DNA of 64,000 nucleotides from Streptomyces spongiicola (GCF_003122365.1 NZ_CP029254.1:3234501-3298500), one strand, 5' to 3'. Shown: positions 16,280 through 25,064, numbered from the stretch's first letter. Program-made: numbers and translations. The notes: generated by a model from the letters alone, not told the origin.

Positions 16280-16600
16280 GGCCCACGACGAGGGTAGTGG
16301 CAGCGGCGGGCCCTGGCTTGGCGGCGCAGGCGCCGGCCCGACCAACTCAGCGCGCGGGTGCGGGCGCGGGGATGCCGGGGTGCGTGAGCTGCCAGGAGGC
16401 GCCGCACTCCTGCGGACGATCGCCGCGGCGATCGCGTTTCTGCTGGCAAACTCCCGCTCGTCGGGGACCTCGGCGGCCTGGCAGCGGTCACGTTCGTTGG
16501 TCCAGGACTTGGGCGGGTAGAACTCCCGGTCCACCAGGGTGCGGCCGGCCGTGCTCGCGTAGGCGGCGAATACGCCGATCTGGCAGTCCTCGGTGCGGCC
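16280..16600 (-). pseudogene. IS701-family transposase remnant
   Basis: The minus strand carries two blocks of an IS701-type DDE transposase in different frames. The first is EDCQIGVFAAYASTAGRTLV followed by DREFYPPKSWTNERDRCQ and VPDEREFASRNAIAAAIVRR. The second is a C-terminal RALSWSGRRLRRQARARRC then HYPRRG. The N-terminus and the long middle part are missing and the blocks are joined by a frame change, so it is dead. No terminal inverted repeats were located. Confidence 0.75.
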
Positions 16601-16617
16601 GGGGCCTGCGGGCTTCG

Positions 16618-16662
16618 GCCTGCGGGCTGCGGGCTGCGGGCTGCGGGCTGCGGGCTGCCGTA
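16618..16662. repeat. GCGGGCT heptamer tandem repeat
   Basis: About six copies of CTGCGGG, slightly degenerate at the left edge, lie between the transposase remnant and the AraC-type gene. Confidence 0.8.
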
Positions 16663-16715
16663 CGGTCGCTTCCGGCTCCCCTTTCCCGCTTCCCGGTGGC
16701 CGGTACCGTGTCCCC

Positions 16716-17144
16716 GTGTCCCGAACACCCCTCTCCGACCTCGTCAGGCTGCGCCGGGCCCGTGACGCGATGGACCGCGACTACGCGCAACCCCTGGACG
16801 TACCCGCGCTGGCGCGCATCGCCCTCATGTCGGCGGGGCACTTCTCACGCAGCTTCCGGGCCGCATACGGCGAGACGCCCTACAGCTACCTCATGACCCG
16901 ACGGATCGAGCGGGCCAAGGCGCTGCTGCGGCGTGGCGACCTGTCGGTCACGGAGGTCTGCATGGAGGTCGGCTGCACCTCACTGGGCTCGTTCAGCTCG
17001 CGGTTCACCGAACTGGTCGGCGAGAGCCCCAGCGCCTACCGCGCCCGCGGCCACGATCACGGATCCGCCATCCCCGCCTGCATCGCGAAGATCCGCACCA
17101 GACCGGTCAGGAACGGAGAAGCGGGCGGCCCCACCCGTCCGTAG
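16716..17144 (+). CDS. AraC-family transcriptional regulator, short
   Basis: A 142-residue protein that consists of little more than the double helix-turn-helix of AraC regulators: DVPALARIALMSAGHFSRSF, then SYLMTRRIERAKALLRRGDL and VTEVCMEVGCTSLGSFSSRF. No effector domain is present. GTG 16716 follows TACCGT by six bases, suggesting a leaderless message. The stop lies ten bases before a VOC gene, and this AraC-VOC pairing is common in Streptomyces. It likely controls its neighbour. Confidence 0.92.
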   Translation: MSRTPLSDLVRLRRARDAMDRDYAQPLDVPALARIALMSAGHFSRSFRAAYGETPYSYLMTRRIERAKALLRRGDLSVTEVCMEVGCTSLGSFSSRFTELVGESPSAYRARGHDHGSAIPACIAKIRTRPVRNGEAGGPTRP

Positions 17145-17154
17145 CGTGGCGGAC

Positions 17155-17571
17155 ATGGACATCAATCTTTCGCAGTGCTTCATCGCCGTCGACGACCACG
17201 ACAAGGCGCTCGCCTTCTACCGCGACGTACTCGGTCTCGAGGTGCGCAACGACGTCGGGTTCGAGGGCATGCGCTGGGTGACGGTGGGCTCGCCCTCGCA
17301 GCCGGACGTGGAGATCGTCCTCGAGCCGCCGCTCGCGGATCCGAACGCCACGGAAGCCGACCGCCGGGCGGTGGCCGAACTGCTCGCCAAGGGCATGCTG
17401 CGCGGTGTCATCTTCCGGACCGGCGACGTGGACGCCACGTTCGAGCGGATCCGTGCCGCGGGGGCCGAGGTGCTGCAGGAGCCCTTGGACCAGCCGTACG
17501 GCGTCCGCGACTGCGCCTTCCGCGACCCGGCGGGGAACATGCTGCGGTTCAACCAGCCTCGCGACGCGTAG
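17155..17571 (+). CDS. VOC (glyoxalase/bleomycin-resistance) family protein
   Basis: A 138-residue vicinal-oxygen-chelate protein. Both beta-alpha-beta modules can be seen: INLSQCFIAVDDHDKALAFY then RDVLGLEVRND, and MLRGVIFRTGDVDATFERIR then DCAFRDPAGNMLRFNQP. The substrate is unknown; members include dioxygenases, epimerases and drug-binding proteins. It is downstream of the AraC gene with a ten-base gap, and a TAGCGT hexamer seven bases before the ATG could also give a separate leaderless transcript. Confidence 0.9.
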   Translation: MDINLSQCFIAVDDHDKALAFYRDVLGLEVRNDVGFEGMRWVTVGSPSQPDVEIVLEPPLADPNATEADRRAVAELLAKGMLRGVIFRTGDVDATFERIRAAGAEVLQEPLDQPYGVRDCAFRDPAGNMLRFNQPRDA

Positions 17572-17915
17572 CACCCGGAGCCGGGGCCGGGCCGGGGGCC
17601 GGGGGCCGGGGCCGACGGGGGAGCGGGACGGCGCGGGCAGGAGGCCCCTCGCAGGCAGGCCCGGTCATACGGGCCTGCCCCCGGACCTGCCCGGCTCGGG
17701 CCTCCTCCCGGCGCATGTCGGCCCTGGCCCGGGTCGGCCCCGGCGCGTGACCGGCGACGGGACATACGGGCAGCGGCGGGACGGGGCGGGCCCTCAAACG
17801 GTGCGAGTGGTGGTCGGACGTGAGCGACGTGGACGGGAGGGCCATGGGCTGCTCGTCACCCACCCCGCCCACCCCGCCCACCGCACCGACCGCACCGACC
17901 GCACCGGCCAGGTGC
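17572..17915. other. Intergenic gap between convergent genes, with hairpin
   Basis: Contains GC-rich runs just after the VOC stop, a 10-bp hairpin (GGCAGGCCCG 17654-17663 with CGGGCCTGCC 17670-17679) that probably terminates the VOC gene, and short CACCCCGCC and GCACCGACC repeats near 17867-17905. No gene was seen. Confidence 0.6.
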
Positions 17916-19166
17916 TCAGAACATGTCCGGGCACCATGCCCGACGCGGCGCCCTGAACACCGCGTCGGCCAGGGCCGCCGCACCCGCCCGGTGCTCCGAC
18001 ACCCGCCCCAGCGCCATCAGCCGGAGCATCGACTCGTCTCCCAGGTACACCGAGCCCAACGCCCCGAGGTCGAGGGAGAGGTCTGCCGCCACCCCGGTCG
18101 GCGAGCACTCGGCCTTGCCGTCGGACGCCACCTCCAGCCGGAACCGGCCCCCTGCCTGCCCCAGTGGGTCATGCACCTCCAGCACCAGCCTGCCCGGGAT
18201 GCCGTAGGTGCGTGCCTCCAGCGCCCGCACCACGTCCAGCACCCGCACCCACAGGAAGTCGGCACAGGTGACGGTGCGGGCGGCACGCGGGTCGGGGAAC
18301 AGCAGCGGGAGCAGATCGTCGGGGGCACGGCGCCCCGACCTGACCGTGGTGACCCAGTCCACCGAGCACACGAAGTGCCACAGTGCCCGCTCGGCGGCGG
18401 GCGAGACCGTGATCAGCTTCTCGACCTCCAGGGCCGTGTCGGGCTGCCCCGCGTCGGACCAGCCGGACGCCGCGGCCCGGTACACGGCCAGCCCCTCCAC
18501 GTCACCGGTCGCCGAGCGGTACAGCGCGTAGAACGGCTCCCTCCAGGGCTCGGGCCCCGCCGGGACCACTCCGGTGTTCAGCTGCCACCAGCGCGCGTCG
18601 CGGTCGGCGGCCCCGGCCCGGTCGGCGCGGAAGCGGTCGTACAACTCCGGACCGAGCTTGCGCACCTCCTCGCCGTCGGCCAGGTCGATCCGGGCACCGT
18701 CCCCGGGACCCGGCCGGCGCGGGTCGAGCCCGGTGCGCGCCACGTCGATGCTCCACTCCGTGAACCAGGTCGCGGGGCCGAATCCGTACCGCCCGTAGAT
18801 GGGGAACTCGGCCGCGATCAGCGTCGAGACGATCTCACCCCGCTCCTTCGCGGCCGCGAGGTCGGACGCGATCATGCTGGTGAGCAGGCCCCGACGGCGG
18901 TGCGTCGGGGAGACGGTGACGTTCGAGACGGCGTTCGCCGGTACCGCGGCACCGCCGGGGACCGTGAGCTGCTGGGTGTAGGACCGGTAGGTCGCCACGC
19001 AGCGGCCCGCGTCGAAGGCCCCCCGCACCCGGGGCATGTCGAAGTGCGCGAGCCGGTCGGCGGCCAGTTCCTCGCTGACCTCCGGGGACTGCAGGAACCC
19101 GATCCTGCATGCACGCAGCCAGTCGGTGACCTCGGACTCGGTGACAGGACGCACATCAGGGCTCAT
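17916..19166 (-). CDS. Eis-like GNAT N-acetyltransferase
   Basis: A 416-residue protein with the three-part layout of the Eis family: an N-terminal GNAT domain with the acetyl-CoA loop [20 protein letters not shown], a second GNAT-like domain, and a C-terminal sterol-carrier-like domain ([20 protein letters not shown]). The C-terminal carboxylate (PDMF end) commonly acts in catalysis. Eis proteins acetylate amines of aminoglycosides or protein lysines; the natural substrate here is unknown. ATG 19166 is used; the open frame upstream is not protein-like. Confidence 0.92.
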   Translation of the reverse strand: MSPDVRPVTESEVTDWLRACRIGFLQSPEVSEELAADRLAHFDMPRVRGAFDAGRCVATYRSYTQQLTVPGGAAVPANAVSNVTVSPTHRRRGLLTSMIASDLAAAKERGEIVSTLIAAEFPIYGRYGFGPATWFTEWSIDVARTGLDPRRPGPGDGARIDLADGEEVRKLGPELYDRFRADRAGAADRDARWWQLNTGVVPAGPEPWREPFYALYRSATGDVEGLAVYRAAASGWSDAGQPDTALEVEKLITVSPAAERALWHFVCSVDWVTTVRSGRRAPDDLLPLLFPDPRAARTVTCADFLWVRVLDVVRALEARTYGIPGRLVLEVHDPLGQAGGRFRLEVASDGKAECSPTGVAADLSLDLGALGSVYLGDESMLRLMALGRVSEHRAGAAALADAVFRAPRRAWCPDMF

Positions 19167-19526
19167 GGCACCCACGCTATGCCGCCCGGCCTCACCCGTC
19201 ACAGCGATTACGGCGCCCTCCGGCGGGCGAGCGGGCACGCAGGCAAGCGGGCAAGCGGATAAGCGGGCGGCCGGGCCGGCCTGGCCGGCCGGCGAGCAGG
19301 CCCGGTGTTCCCACGCCCGGCCGTGAGCCGGGTGTGGGACCGGATGTGGGACCTGCCCTGAGCCGGGCGGGGTCGGGGTGGGGTCGGCGACGTGGTCGGG
19401 CGTGGCCGGGCGGGGTCGGCCTTGTCGTTCGACCTCCCGGGCCCAAGGGCTCCGTTCGCGAGCCGCGCAGGCCGTGCCACGGCGAGCCGACAGCCCGCGG
19501 TCGCGGTGCGCGGGCCCCGCGGCACC
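19167..19526. other. Intergenic gap with short repeats
   Basis: Holds GCGGGCAA(G) repeats near 19229-19265, a CCGGCC-rich palindromic stretch, and GGGTCGG repeats near 19365-19420. No gene is supported. Confidence 0.55.
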
Positions 19527-20180
19527 TCAGGTGAGCAGGTCGTCCACCTGTGCTTCGCCTTCGCGGTACCGACGGGCGATCTCCGCGCTGCACTCGTCCG
19601 CGGTGCGCTGCAACTGCTGCCGCTGCCCCGAGACCTCCTGCTCGTAGCCCGCGAGCCGCCCCATCGCGGCGCGCAGTTCGTCGTCCGTGCGCGCGTCCAG
19701 GTCGGACAGCTCCACCTCGGAGAGCATCTCCGCCGCCAGCAGCCGGTACTCCTCGCCGCGCGGCTCGGACAGCGTGACGTGCCGGGCCGAACTGCCGCGC
19801 CGCGACGGCGGGTCGGCGAGGATCCGCGAGAGCCGGTCGACCACGGCGGCGTCCGGTCCCGGCCGCTCCGGTCCGGAGCCCGCGGTGGGGAGCAGCGGCG
19901 AGGGCGGTGCCGATCGCCGGGTCAGCTCCGCGCGCAGGATGTCGACACGGCCCTGCAGCAGCCGCCGCACATAGCTCAGGTCGGCCTCGTCCCGCTGGGA
20001 CTCCTTGCGCAGGGCCCGGAGTTCCGGCAGCCGCAGTACGGCGAGATCGCGCCCACCGGCGGAGTCGGAAAGGCTTTCGCCGGTGCGCTGCGCGGGCGGG
20101 CGGACGGTGGCGGCCCCCGAGCAGGCACCGCGGGTCGTCTGTACGGGACCGGGCGACTGCCCGGTGCCAGGTGTGATCAT
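19527..20180 (-). CDS. rsiG: RsiG, c-di-GMP-dependent anti-sigma factor for WhiG
   Basis: A 217-residue protein with two copies of the RsiG c-di-GMP signature E(X)3S(X)2R(X)3Q(X)3D: EADLSYVRRLLQGRVD and EQEVSGQRQQLQRTAD. Both match at every fixed position. In Streptomyces, RsiG binds two c-di-GMP molecules between its antiparallel helices and then holds the sporulation sigma factor WhiG inactive, so falling c-di-GMP releases WhiG. The N-terminal about 50 residues are disordered and Ser/Thr/Gly-rich. It is transcribed divergently from dtd. Confidence 0.95.
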   Translation of the reverse strand: MITPGTGQSPGPVQTTRGACSGAATVRPPAQRTGESLSDSAGGRDLAVLRLPELRALRKESQRDEADLSYVRRLLQGRVDILRAELTRRSAPPSPLLPTAGSGPERPGPDAAVVDRLSRILADPPSRRGSSARHVTLSEPRGEEYRLLAAEMLSEVELSDLDARTDDELRAAMGRLAGYEQEVSGQRQQLQRTADECSAEIARRYREGEAQVDDLLT

Positions 20181-20327
20181 GCGTGAATCAGTCCCCTCGT
20201 CCGGTGCCTGAGGTCTCCCCCGGGCCCGGAGGGCCGAAGGGATGCACCGACTCCGTGCATCGTGCCACTACGAACGGTGCCCATGCAGGCGGTCTGCACC
20301 CGTTCAGCCCCCGATAGGTTGGCCTGT

Positions 20328-20753
20328 ATGCGTGCAGTGGTGCAGAGGGTCGACGGCGCGAGCGTCGTGGTGGCCGGTGAGACCGTGGGAGAGATCGTCG
20401 GCGAGGGGCTGTGCGTCCTGGTGGGGGTGACCCACGGGGACACGTCCGAGCAGGCGGCGCAACTGGCCCGCAAGCTGTGGTCGGTGCGGATCCTGGAAGG
20501 CGAGAAGTCCTGCTCGGACGTGAACGCTCCGCTGCTGGTGATCTCGCAGTTCACCCTCTACGGGGACGCCCGCAAGGGTCGCCGGCCCACCTGGAACGCC
20601 GCGGCACCCGGCGATACCGCCGAGCCGCTCGTCGACGAGGTGGTGGCGCGGCTGCGGGCGCTGGGAGCGCGGGTGGAGACGGGCCGGTTCGGGGCGCGGA
20701 TGAGGGTGTCGCTCACCAACGACGGCCCGTTCACGGTGCTGCTGGAGGTGTAG
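20328..20753 (+). CDS. dtd: D-aminoacyl-tRNA deacylase
   Basis: A 141-residue cytosolic proofreading enzyme that removes D-amino acids (and Gly from tRNA-Ala) from tRNA. It shows [15 protein letters not shown] at the N-terminus, the active-site strand [19 protein letters not shown], and the C-terminal [11 protein letters not shown] holding the Gly-cisPro pair. The usual motif reads GPVT; here it is GPFT, a mild variant at a non-catalytic position. ATG 20328 lies eight bases behind TAGGTT. Confidence 0.96.
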   Translation: MRAVVQRVDGASVVVAGETVGEIVGEGLCVLVGVTHGDTSEQAAQLARKLWSVRILEGEKSCSDVNAPLLVISQFTLYGDARKGRRPTWNAAAPGDTAEPLVDEVVARLRALGARVETGRFGARMRVSLTNDGPFTVLLEV

Positions 20754-20799
20754 GCGGTGCCGGCCTCCGTCCGCGGAGGGCGCGGGGCCGGCACCGCCG
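20754..20799 (+). terminator. Terminator directly after dtd
   Basis: GGCGGTGCCGGC (20754-20765) pairs perfectly with GCCGGCACCGCC (20788-20799). The left arm starts at the base after the dtd stop codon. GACCTGCTGA/GCCTGCCG repeats follow to about 20892. Confidence 0.85.
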
Positions 20800-20923
20800 T
20801 CACGAGGAGTGCCCGGGGCGGGTTGCGGGAGTCCCCCTGACCCGCCGGCCTGCTGACCTGCTGACCTGCTGACCTGCCGGCCTGCCGGCCTTCCGGCGGA
20901 CGGAGCTACTTCCGCAACACGTC

Positions 20924-21889
20924 CTACGGCTCGACCACGACCTCCTGTGCCGCCGCCGTGCTCCCCGCCACGAGTTCCGCGTCCACCGGCACGTTCCGCT
21001 TCACCAGGGCCAGGGCGATCGGCCCCAGCTCGTGATGGCGTGCCGACGTCGTGACGAAGCCGAGCTGCCTTCCGTCCGCGCCGTCCGCCGCCAGCCGGAC
21101 CGGCGTACCGTGCCCCGGCAGATGCACCTCGCTGCCGTCGAGGTGCAGGAACACCAGCCGGCGCGGCGGCTTCCCCAGGTTGTGGACGCGCGCCACGGTC
21201 TCCTGCCCCCGGTAGCAGCCCTTCTGAAGGTGAACGGCGGCGCCGATCAGCCCGAGCTCGTGCGGAATGGTGCGGTGGTCGGTCTCGAAGCCCAGCCGCG
21301 GGCGGTGCGCCTCCACCCGCAGGGCCTCGTGCGCCAGGACACCGACCGCCGGGCCGTTGGCCGCGGCGTACGACTCCAGTGCGGCCCGGGGCAGGAACAG
21401 GTCGCGGCCCTGCGGGGTCTCCCGTACGACCACGCCCTCGGGCACCTCCGCGATCGAACCGGCGGGCAGGAACACCACGGCGAACTCGTCCGTACGGTCC
21501 GCGATGTCCACCTGGTAGAAGAACCTCATCGACTCCAGGTACGCGAGGAGTGCCTCCCGGGTCCCCGGTTCGACGTGGGCCCACACCGTCTCGCCGTCGT
21601 CCACGAGGTACAGCGCGTGCTCGATGTGGCCGTGCGCGGAGAGGATCAGGGCTTCGGTGGCCTCCCCGGGGGGCAGCTCGCTGACGTGCTGGGTGAGCAG
21701 CAGATGCAGCCAGGCCAGCCGGTCCTTCCCGGAGACGGTGATCACGCCCCGGTGCGAGAGGTCGACGATACCGGTGCCGTCGGCGAGGGCACGCTGCTCG
21801 CGGAACAGATCGCCGTAGTGCGCGGCGACACCTTCGTCGCGCCCCTCGGCCGGGACGGCGCCGGGCAGGGACAGCAGAGGGCTCTTCAT
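20924..21889 (-). CDS. ygfZ: Folate-binding YgfZ/GcvT-like protein
   Basis: A 321-residue protein related to the T-protein of glycine cleavage. It carries the YgfZ hallmark KGCYRGQE (residues about 240-247) with the conserved Cys. YgfZ proteins bind tetrahydrofolate and help repair or assemble Fe-S clusters and modify tRNA under oxidative stress. ATG 21889 lies seven bases behind a minus-strand TAGGCT, which suggests a leaderless transcript. The nur gene ends ten bases upstream of this start, so read-through from nur is also possible. Confidence 0.92.
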   Translation of the reverse strand: MKSPLLSLPGAVPAEGRDEGVAAHYGDLFREQRALADGTGIVDLSHRGVITVSGKDRLAWLHLLLTQHVSELPPGEATEALILSAHGHIEHALYLVDDGETVWAHVEPGTREALLAYLESMRFFYQVDIADRTDEFAVVFLPAGSIAEVPEGVVVRETPQGRDLFLPRAALESYAAANGPAVGVLAHEALRVEAHRPRLGFETDHRTIPHELGLIGAAVHLQKGCYRGQETVARVHNLGKPPRRLVFLHLDGSEVHLPGHGTPVRLAADGADGRQLGFVTTSARHHELGPIALALVKRNVPVDAELVAGSTAAAQEVVVEP

Positions 21890-21899
21890 GAGCCCAAGC

Positions 21900-22337
21900 C
21901 TACGACCGGCCGTCTGCGGCACTTCCCTCGCACTTCCGGCACCGGCCGAAGATCGCGAAGTGCTTCATGTCGGTGACAAAGCCGAACTGCTCGCGCAGTT
22001 CCGCGGTGAATCCGGCGGCCACGTCGACGTCCGCCTCGATCACTTCCCCGCAGTCACGGCAGACCAGATGGAGGTGGTGGTGCCGGTCTGCGAGGTGGTA
22101 GGTGGGGGCGCCGTGCCCGAGATGGGCGTGCGAGACCAGGCCCAGCTCCTCCAGCAGCTCCAGGGTCCGGTAGACCGTCGAGATGTTCACCCCGGACGCG
22201 GTCCTGCGCACCTCGACGAGGATGTCGTCGGGCGTCGCGTGCTCCAGTGTGTCGACGGCTTCGAGGACGAGCTGACGCTGCGGGGTCAGACGGTAGCCGC
22301 GCTGCCGCAGATCACTCTTCCAGTCGGTGCTCACCAC
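21900..22337 (-). CDS. nur: Nickel-responsive Fur-family repressor Nur
   Basis: A 145-residue Fur-family regulator nearly identical, from memory, to S. coelicolor Nur over the N-terminal 90 residues. Nur represses nickel uptake and the Fe superoxide dismutase when loaded with nickel. All known metal ligands are in register: His70, His72 and His126 for the nickel site, and His33, His86, His88 and His90 for the second site. CRDC (93-96) and CRKC near the end could form a structural site. GTG 22337 lies six bases after TACACT (22344-22349, minus strand), pointing to a leaderless message. Confidence 0.95.
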   Translation of the reverse strand: MVSTDWKSDLRQRGYRLTPQRQLVLEAVDTLEHATPDDILVEVRRTASGVNISTVYRTLELLEELGLVSHAHLGHGAPTYHLADRHHHLHLVCRDCGEVIEADVDVAAGFTAELREQFGFVTDMKHFAIFGRCRKCEGSAADGRS

Positions 22338-22496
22338 GCGTCCAGTGTAGGCAGCGGGCGCCGGGGCCGGGGCGGGACGGCGGTCGCTCCGCGCCCCCGG
22401 TTGCCGCGCCGGCCGGCCGCGGGCGGTACGGGGGCGCGGGCGGTACGGGGAGGCCGCGCGTACCGGGGACGCGCGTACCGGGGACGCGCGGAGAGG
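22338..22496. repeat. Nur upstream gap with GTACCGGGGACGCGC repeats
   Basis: Near 22430-22492 the 15-bp block CGTACCGGGGACGCG occurs twice in tandem and more weakly before that. The nur promoter occupies the first 40 bases. Confidence 0.65.
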
Positions 22497-23069
22497 TCAC
22501 TTGAAGAAGGCGATGCCGTCGTCCGGGAGGTCACCGAGGTCCTTGGCCCATGCCTCGACCTGCTCGGGCGTGACGGTCTTCTTCAGATGGGCCGACATAT
22601 AGGGCCGCAGCGGCACCTCGGGGGTGGACTTCTCACCGACCCACATCAGGTCGCCCTTGACATAGCCGTAGAGCCGCTTGCCGGCGGAGTACGGCGGAGC
22701 GGAGACGGTGTGCGCGACCGCGTCCGTGGCCAGGTCGATCTGCGGCTTCCCGTCCGCGAGATCGCCGTACCAGATCTCCACGACGCCCTGGTCGCGGACC
22801 ATCACGACCTCGACCTTGCGGTCCTTGTCGATCCTCCAGTATCCGGACTCGCTCTCCAGCGGGCGGACCTTCCTGCCCTCGGAGTCCAGCACCCAGCTGT
22901 GCGAGACGTATTCGATGAAGTCCCGGCCGTCGTGGCTGAAGGTGACGGACTGGCCGAAGTTGCACTTCTCCGAGCCGGGGAAGTCGGACACGCCCGCGCC
23001 CTCCCAGGTGCCGAGGAGAAACGCGAGCGGCACGAGGTCGGGGTTGAGGTCTGAGGGGATCTCGATCAT
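22497..23069 (-). CDS. Nitrobindin/FABP-like heme-binding beta-barrel protein
   Basis: A 190-residue protein of the nitrobindin (THAP4-like) family, a ten-stranded barrel that binds heme b and converts peroxynitrite to nitrate. The family signature is near the N-terminus: LAFLLGTWEGAGVSDFPG. The His in YMSAHLKKT near residue 165 is the likely proximal heme ligand. It lies next to nur in Streptomyces in general. A 32-residue membrane-protein gene sits just upstream on the same strand. Confidence 0.92.
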   Translation of the reverse strand: MIEIPSDLNPDLVPLAFLLGTWEGAGVSDFPGSEKCNFGQSVTFSHDGRDFIEYVSHSWVLDSEGRKVRPLESESGYWRIDKDRKVEVVMVRDQGVVEIWYGDLADGKPQIDLATDAVAHTVSAPPYSAGKRLYGYVKGDLMWVGEKSTPEVPLRPYMSAHLKKTVTPEQVEAWAKDLGDLPDDGIAFFK

Positions 23070-23099
23070 GGCTGGCTCTGTCGGTCAGTGGGATGGGGA

Positions 23100-23198
23100 C
23101 TAGCGCTGGCCCTGGTACAGCTTCTTCACGGCCAGGCCGGTGAAGGCGAGGACGCCCACACACACCAGGACCAGCAGCAGTTCGAAGAAAACAATCAC
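23100..23198 (-). CDS. Short single-pass membrane protein (32 residues)
   Basis: GTG 23198 is preceded by CCGAGGAGCACCC with a good GAGGAG site. The product is one transmembrane helix (FFELLLVLVCVGVLAFTGLA) with a basic C-terminus KKLYQGQR. It ends 30 bases before the nitrobindin-like start, so the two form an operon. The clear ribosome site, hydrophobic pattern and basic end make it a real small gene. Function unknown. Confidence 0.7.
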   Translation of the reverse strand: MIVFFELLLVLVCVGVLAFTGLAVKKLYQGQR

Positions 23199-23562
23199 GG
23201 GTGCTCCTCGGGTGAGCGCGAAGGCAGATCGGGCCGCACCCCAGCTTAGTGGGCGGGGGCGCGGCCCTCTCCGCGAGGTCAGCCCGGCGGCCCCGGCGGC
23301 CTCTGCGCAGTCCCCCGGCGGCCCGGGCCCAGGTGTTCGGCCGGCCGGCCGGGCCATCCGGCACGACCGGCACGACCGGCACGCGACCGGCGCGCGACCG
23401 GTGATGCCTCCGCCTTCGTCCCGGCCGGCTCCGGCCCGCGCTCCGTGCGGTTCCAAGGGAGTCCCCACGGGACCTGCGGGCACCGAACCGCGTGTCCGTG
23501 CTCATACGACCGACCGGCGCCCCCGGGATCGGGTGGCGGCCAGCCCGATTACAGTTCGGCGT
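23199..23562. other. Divergent intergenic gap
   Basis: No gene. It holds CGGCACGAC repeats near 23359-23400 and must contain promoters for both the small membrane gene and the DsrE gene. TACAGT at 23550-23555 lies seven bases before the DsrE ATG. Confidence 0.55.
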
Positions 23563-23925
23563 ATGGCGAAGAAGCTCGTGATCAAGGTGACCGCCGGGGC
23601 CGACGCCCCCGAACGCTGCTCCCAGGCCTTCACGGTGGCCGCCGTCGCCGTGGCGAGCGGGGTCGAGGTATCGCTCTGGCTGACGGGCGAGTCGTCATGG
23701 TTCGCCCTGCCGGGCCGGGCCGCGGAGTTCGAGCTCCCGCACGCGGCGCCGCTCCCGGATCTCATCGACTCGGTCCTGGCAGCCGGGCGGATCACCCTCT
23801 GCACTCAGTGCGCGGCACGGCGCGAGATCACGGAGAAGGACGTGATCGAAGGCGTGAGGATCGCGGGCGCGCAGGTCTTCGTGAGTGAGGCCATGGCCGA
23901 CGGCACCCAGGCGCTCGTCTACTAG
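23563..23925 (+). CDS. DsrE-family protein
   Basis: A 120-residue protein with the DsrE/DsrF-like fold: KLVIKVTAGADAPERCSQAF at the start, GVEVSLWLTGESSWFAL in the middle and a CTQCAARR Cys pair near residue 85. DsrE proteins are sulfur-transfer or thiol-handling proteins in many bacteria. It lies close to the sulfurtransferase block. No ribosome site is present, and TACAGT seven bases upstream suggests leaderless translation. Confidence 0.88.
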   Translation: MAKKLVIKVTAGADAPERCSQAFTVAAVAVASGVEVSLWLTGESSWFALPGRAAEFELPHAAPLPDLIDSVLAAGRITLCTQCAARREITEKDVIEGVRIAGAQVFVSEAMADGTQALVY

Positions 23926-24276
23926 GGCATTCGTCGGCCGGCCGGCAGCGGGACACCCGGCCGCCGACCGGGTGCGGGACCGGACCGCCACGGGGGTCGG
24001 GGCGCAGGCCCGGTGATCGGTGCACACACGGGGTCACAACCGTGTGAGGGCCGGACAGCCGGGGACCGGGAAACGGGGACCCGCCCCGGACCGTGGACAC
24101 CGGGCCGTGGACACCGGGCCGTGGACACCACCGGGCCGTGAATCCCCGGACCCGGACACCGGACCGTGGAGCAGAGACAGGAGTCAGAGACAGGGATCCG
24201 GAGAAGGGGGCCAGGAGCAGCGCGGCACCTCCGATCGGAGGCGAGGAGCCGGTCGGCGTCAGCCGCTGGTGCCGCT
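23926..24276. repeat. Intergenic gap with GGACACCGGGCCGT repeats
   Basis: From about 24085 to 24175 the sequence repeats GTGGACACCGGGCC three times and then degenerates, followed by CAGAGACAGG repeats. The gap lies between convergent genes. No gene was found. Confidence 0.65.
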
Positions 24277-24552
24277 TCATGGACGCGGGCCCTGGCCCGG
24301 TTTCCTTCTGCCGTCGAGTTCGTCCCACCACTCGTCGGACTGCGGGTCACCCGACGGGTCGTCCCACCAGCGGTCCTCCGGGCCCCGCCGGTTCGCCACC
24401 ATCGCCGCGAGCGGTGGGATCACCATCGCGACCAAGCACATGCCGACGGCGACGGGCACCGACCACAGCCGCACGAAGGCCCAGGCGGACACGAAGAGGA
24501 CGAGGCATCCGCCCATCAGCAGGAAGTAGGCGTGACGGCGCCGCGCGTACAT
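24277..24552 (-). CDS. DUF3099 family membrane protein
   Basis: A 91-residue protein with the DUF3099 start MYARRRHAYFLLMGGCLVLF and two transmembrane helices (about 9-28 and 33-55). A Trp/Asp-rich cytoplasmic tail follows (RWWDDPSGDPQSDEWWDEL). Function unknown; it is conserved in Streptomyces next to the sulfur genes. The ribosome site is weak (GGAAG). Confidence 0.88.
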   Translation of the reverse strand: MYARRRHAYFLLMGGCLVLFVSAWAFVRLWSVPVAVGMCLVAMVIPPLAAMVANRRGPEDRWWDDPSGDPQSDEWWDELDGRRKPGQGPRP

Positions 24553-24622
24553 GCTTCCAGCGTAGGACGCGGCGACCCGGACGGCACCAAGGGCCGCGCC
24601 CTCGTCCACGGCAGGCCCTCGG

Positions 24623-24721
24623 CCCGCAAGGGCGCGGAGGGCCGCACCCTCCCGGCCCCCAAGGGCACGGAGGACCACACCCTCCCGGCCCGCAAGGGCG
24701 CGGAGGGCCGCACCCTCGTCC
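24623..24721. repeat. 33-bp tandem repeat, three copies
   Basis: Units start at 24623, 24656 and 24689 with the core CCCGCAAGGGCGCGGAGGGC; the middle unit differs at several positions. The gap between DUF3099 and DUF1416 (24553-24776) contains little else. Confidence 0.85.
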
Positions 24722-24776
24722 AGGAAAGCGTCCAACCCCCTGGGGTGCGGCCCTCCGGCCGGTCCGGTTCGTGCCG

Positions 24777-25064
24777 TCAGACGGCGATGGCCACCTCGGA
24801 GAGGCCACCCGTCTGCGCGACGACCGTACGGTCCGCCGTGGCACCCGGGACGAGGGCCCGCACGGTCCACGTCCCCTCGGCCGCGTAGAAGCGGAACTGC
24901 CCGGTCGCCGAGGTCGGGACCTCGGCGGTGAACTCGCCGGTCGAGTCCAGCAGACGTACATAGCCGGTGACCGGCTCGCCGTCACGGGTCACCTGGCCCT
25001 GGATGGTGGTCTCACCGGGCTTGATCGTCGAGGCGTCGGGGCCGCCGGCCTTCGCTCCACACAT
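24777..25064 (-). CDS. DUF1416 family protein
   Basis: A 95-residue beta-sandwich-like protein of the DUF1416 family (MCGAKAGGPDAS start, ETTIQGQVTRDGEPVTGYVR, AEGTWTVRALVPG). In actinobacteria it is almost always found beside the thiosulfate sulfurtransferase gene, as here, 60 bases downstream of it on the same strand. It carries one conserved Cys near the N-terminus. It probably works with the sulfurtransferase, but no activity is known to me. Confidence 0.9.
   Translation of the reverse strand: MCGAKAGGPDASTIKPGETTIQGQVTRDGEPVTGYVRLLDSTGEFTAEVPTSATGQFRFYAAEGTWTVRALVPGATADRTVVAQTGGLSEVAIAV

Noticed and set aside
14371..16728. 785-codon leftward frame over the PBP gene
   Set aside because: It is antisense to an intact PBP; only its far upstream part coincides with the transposase remnant.
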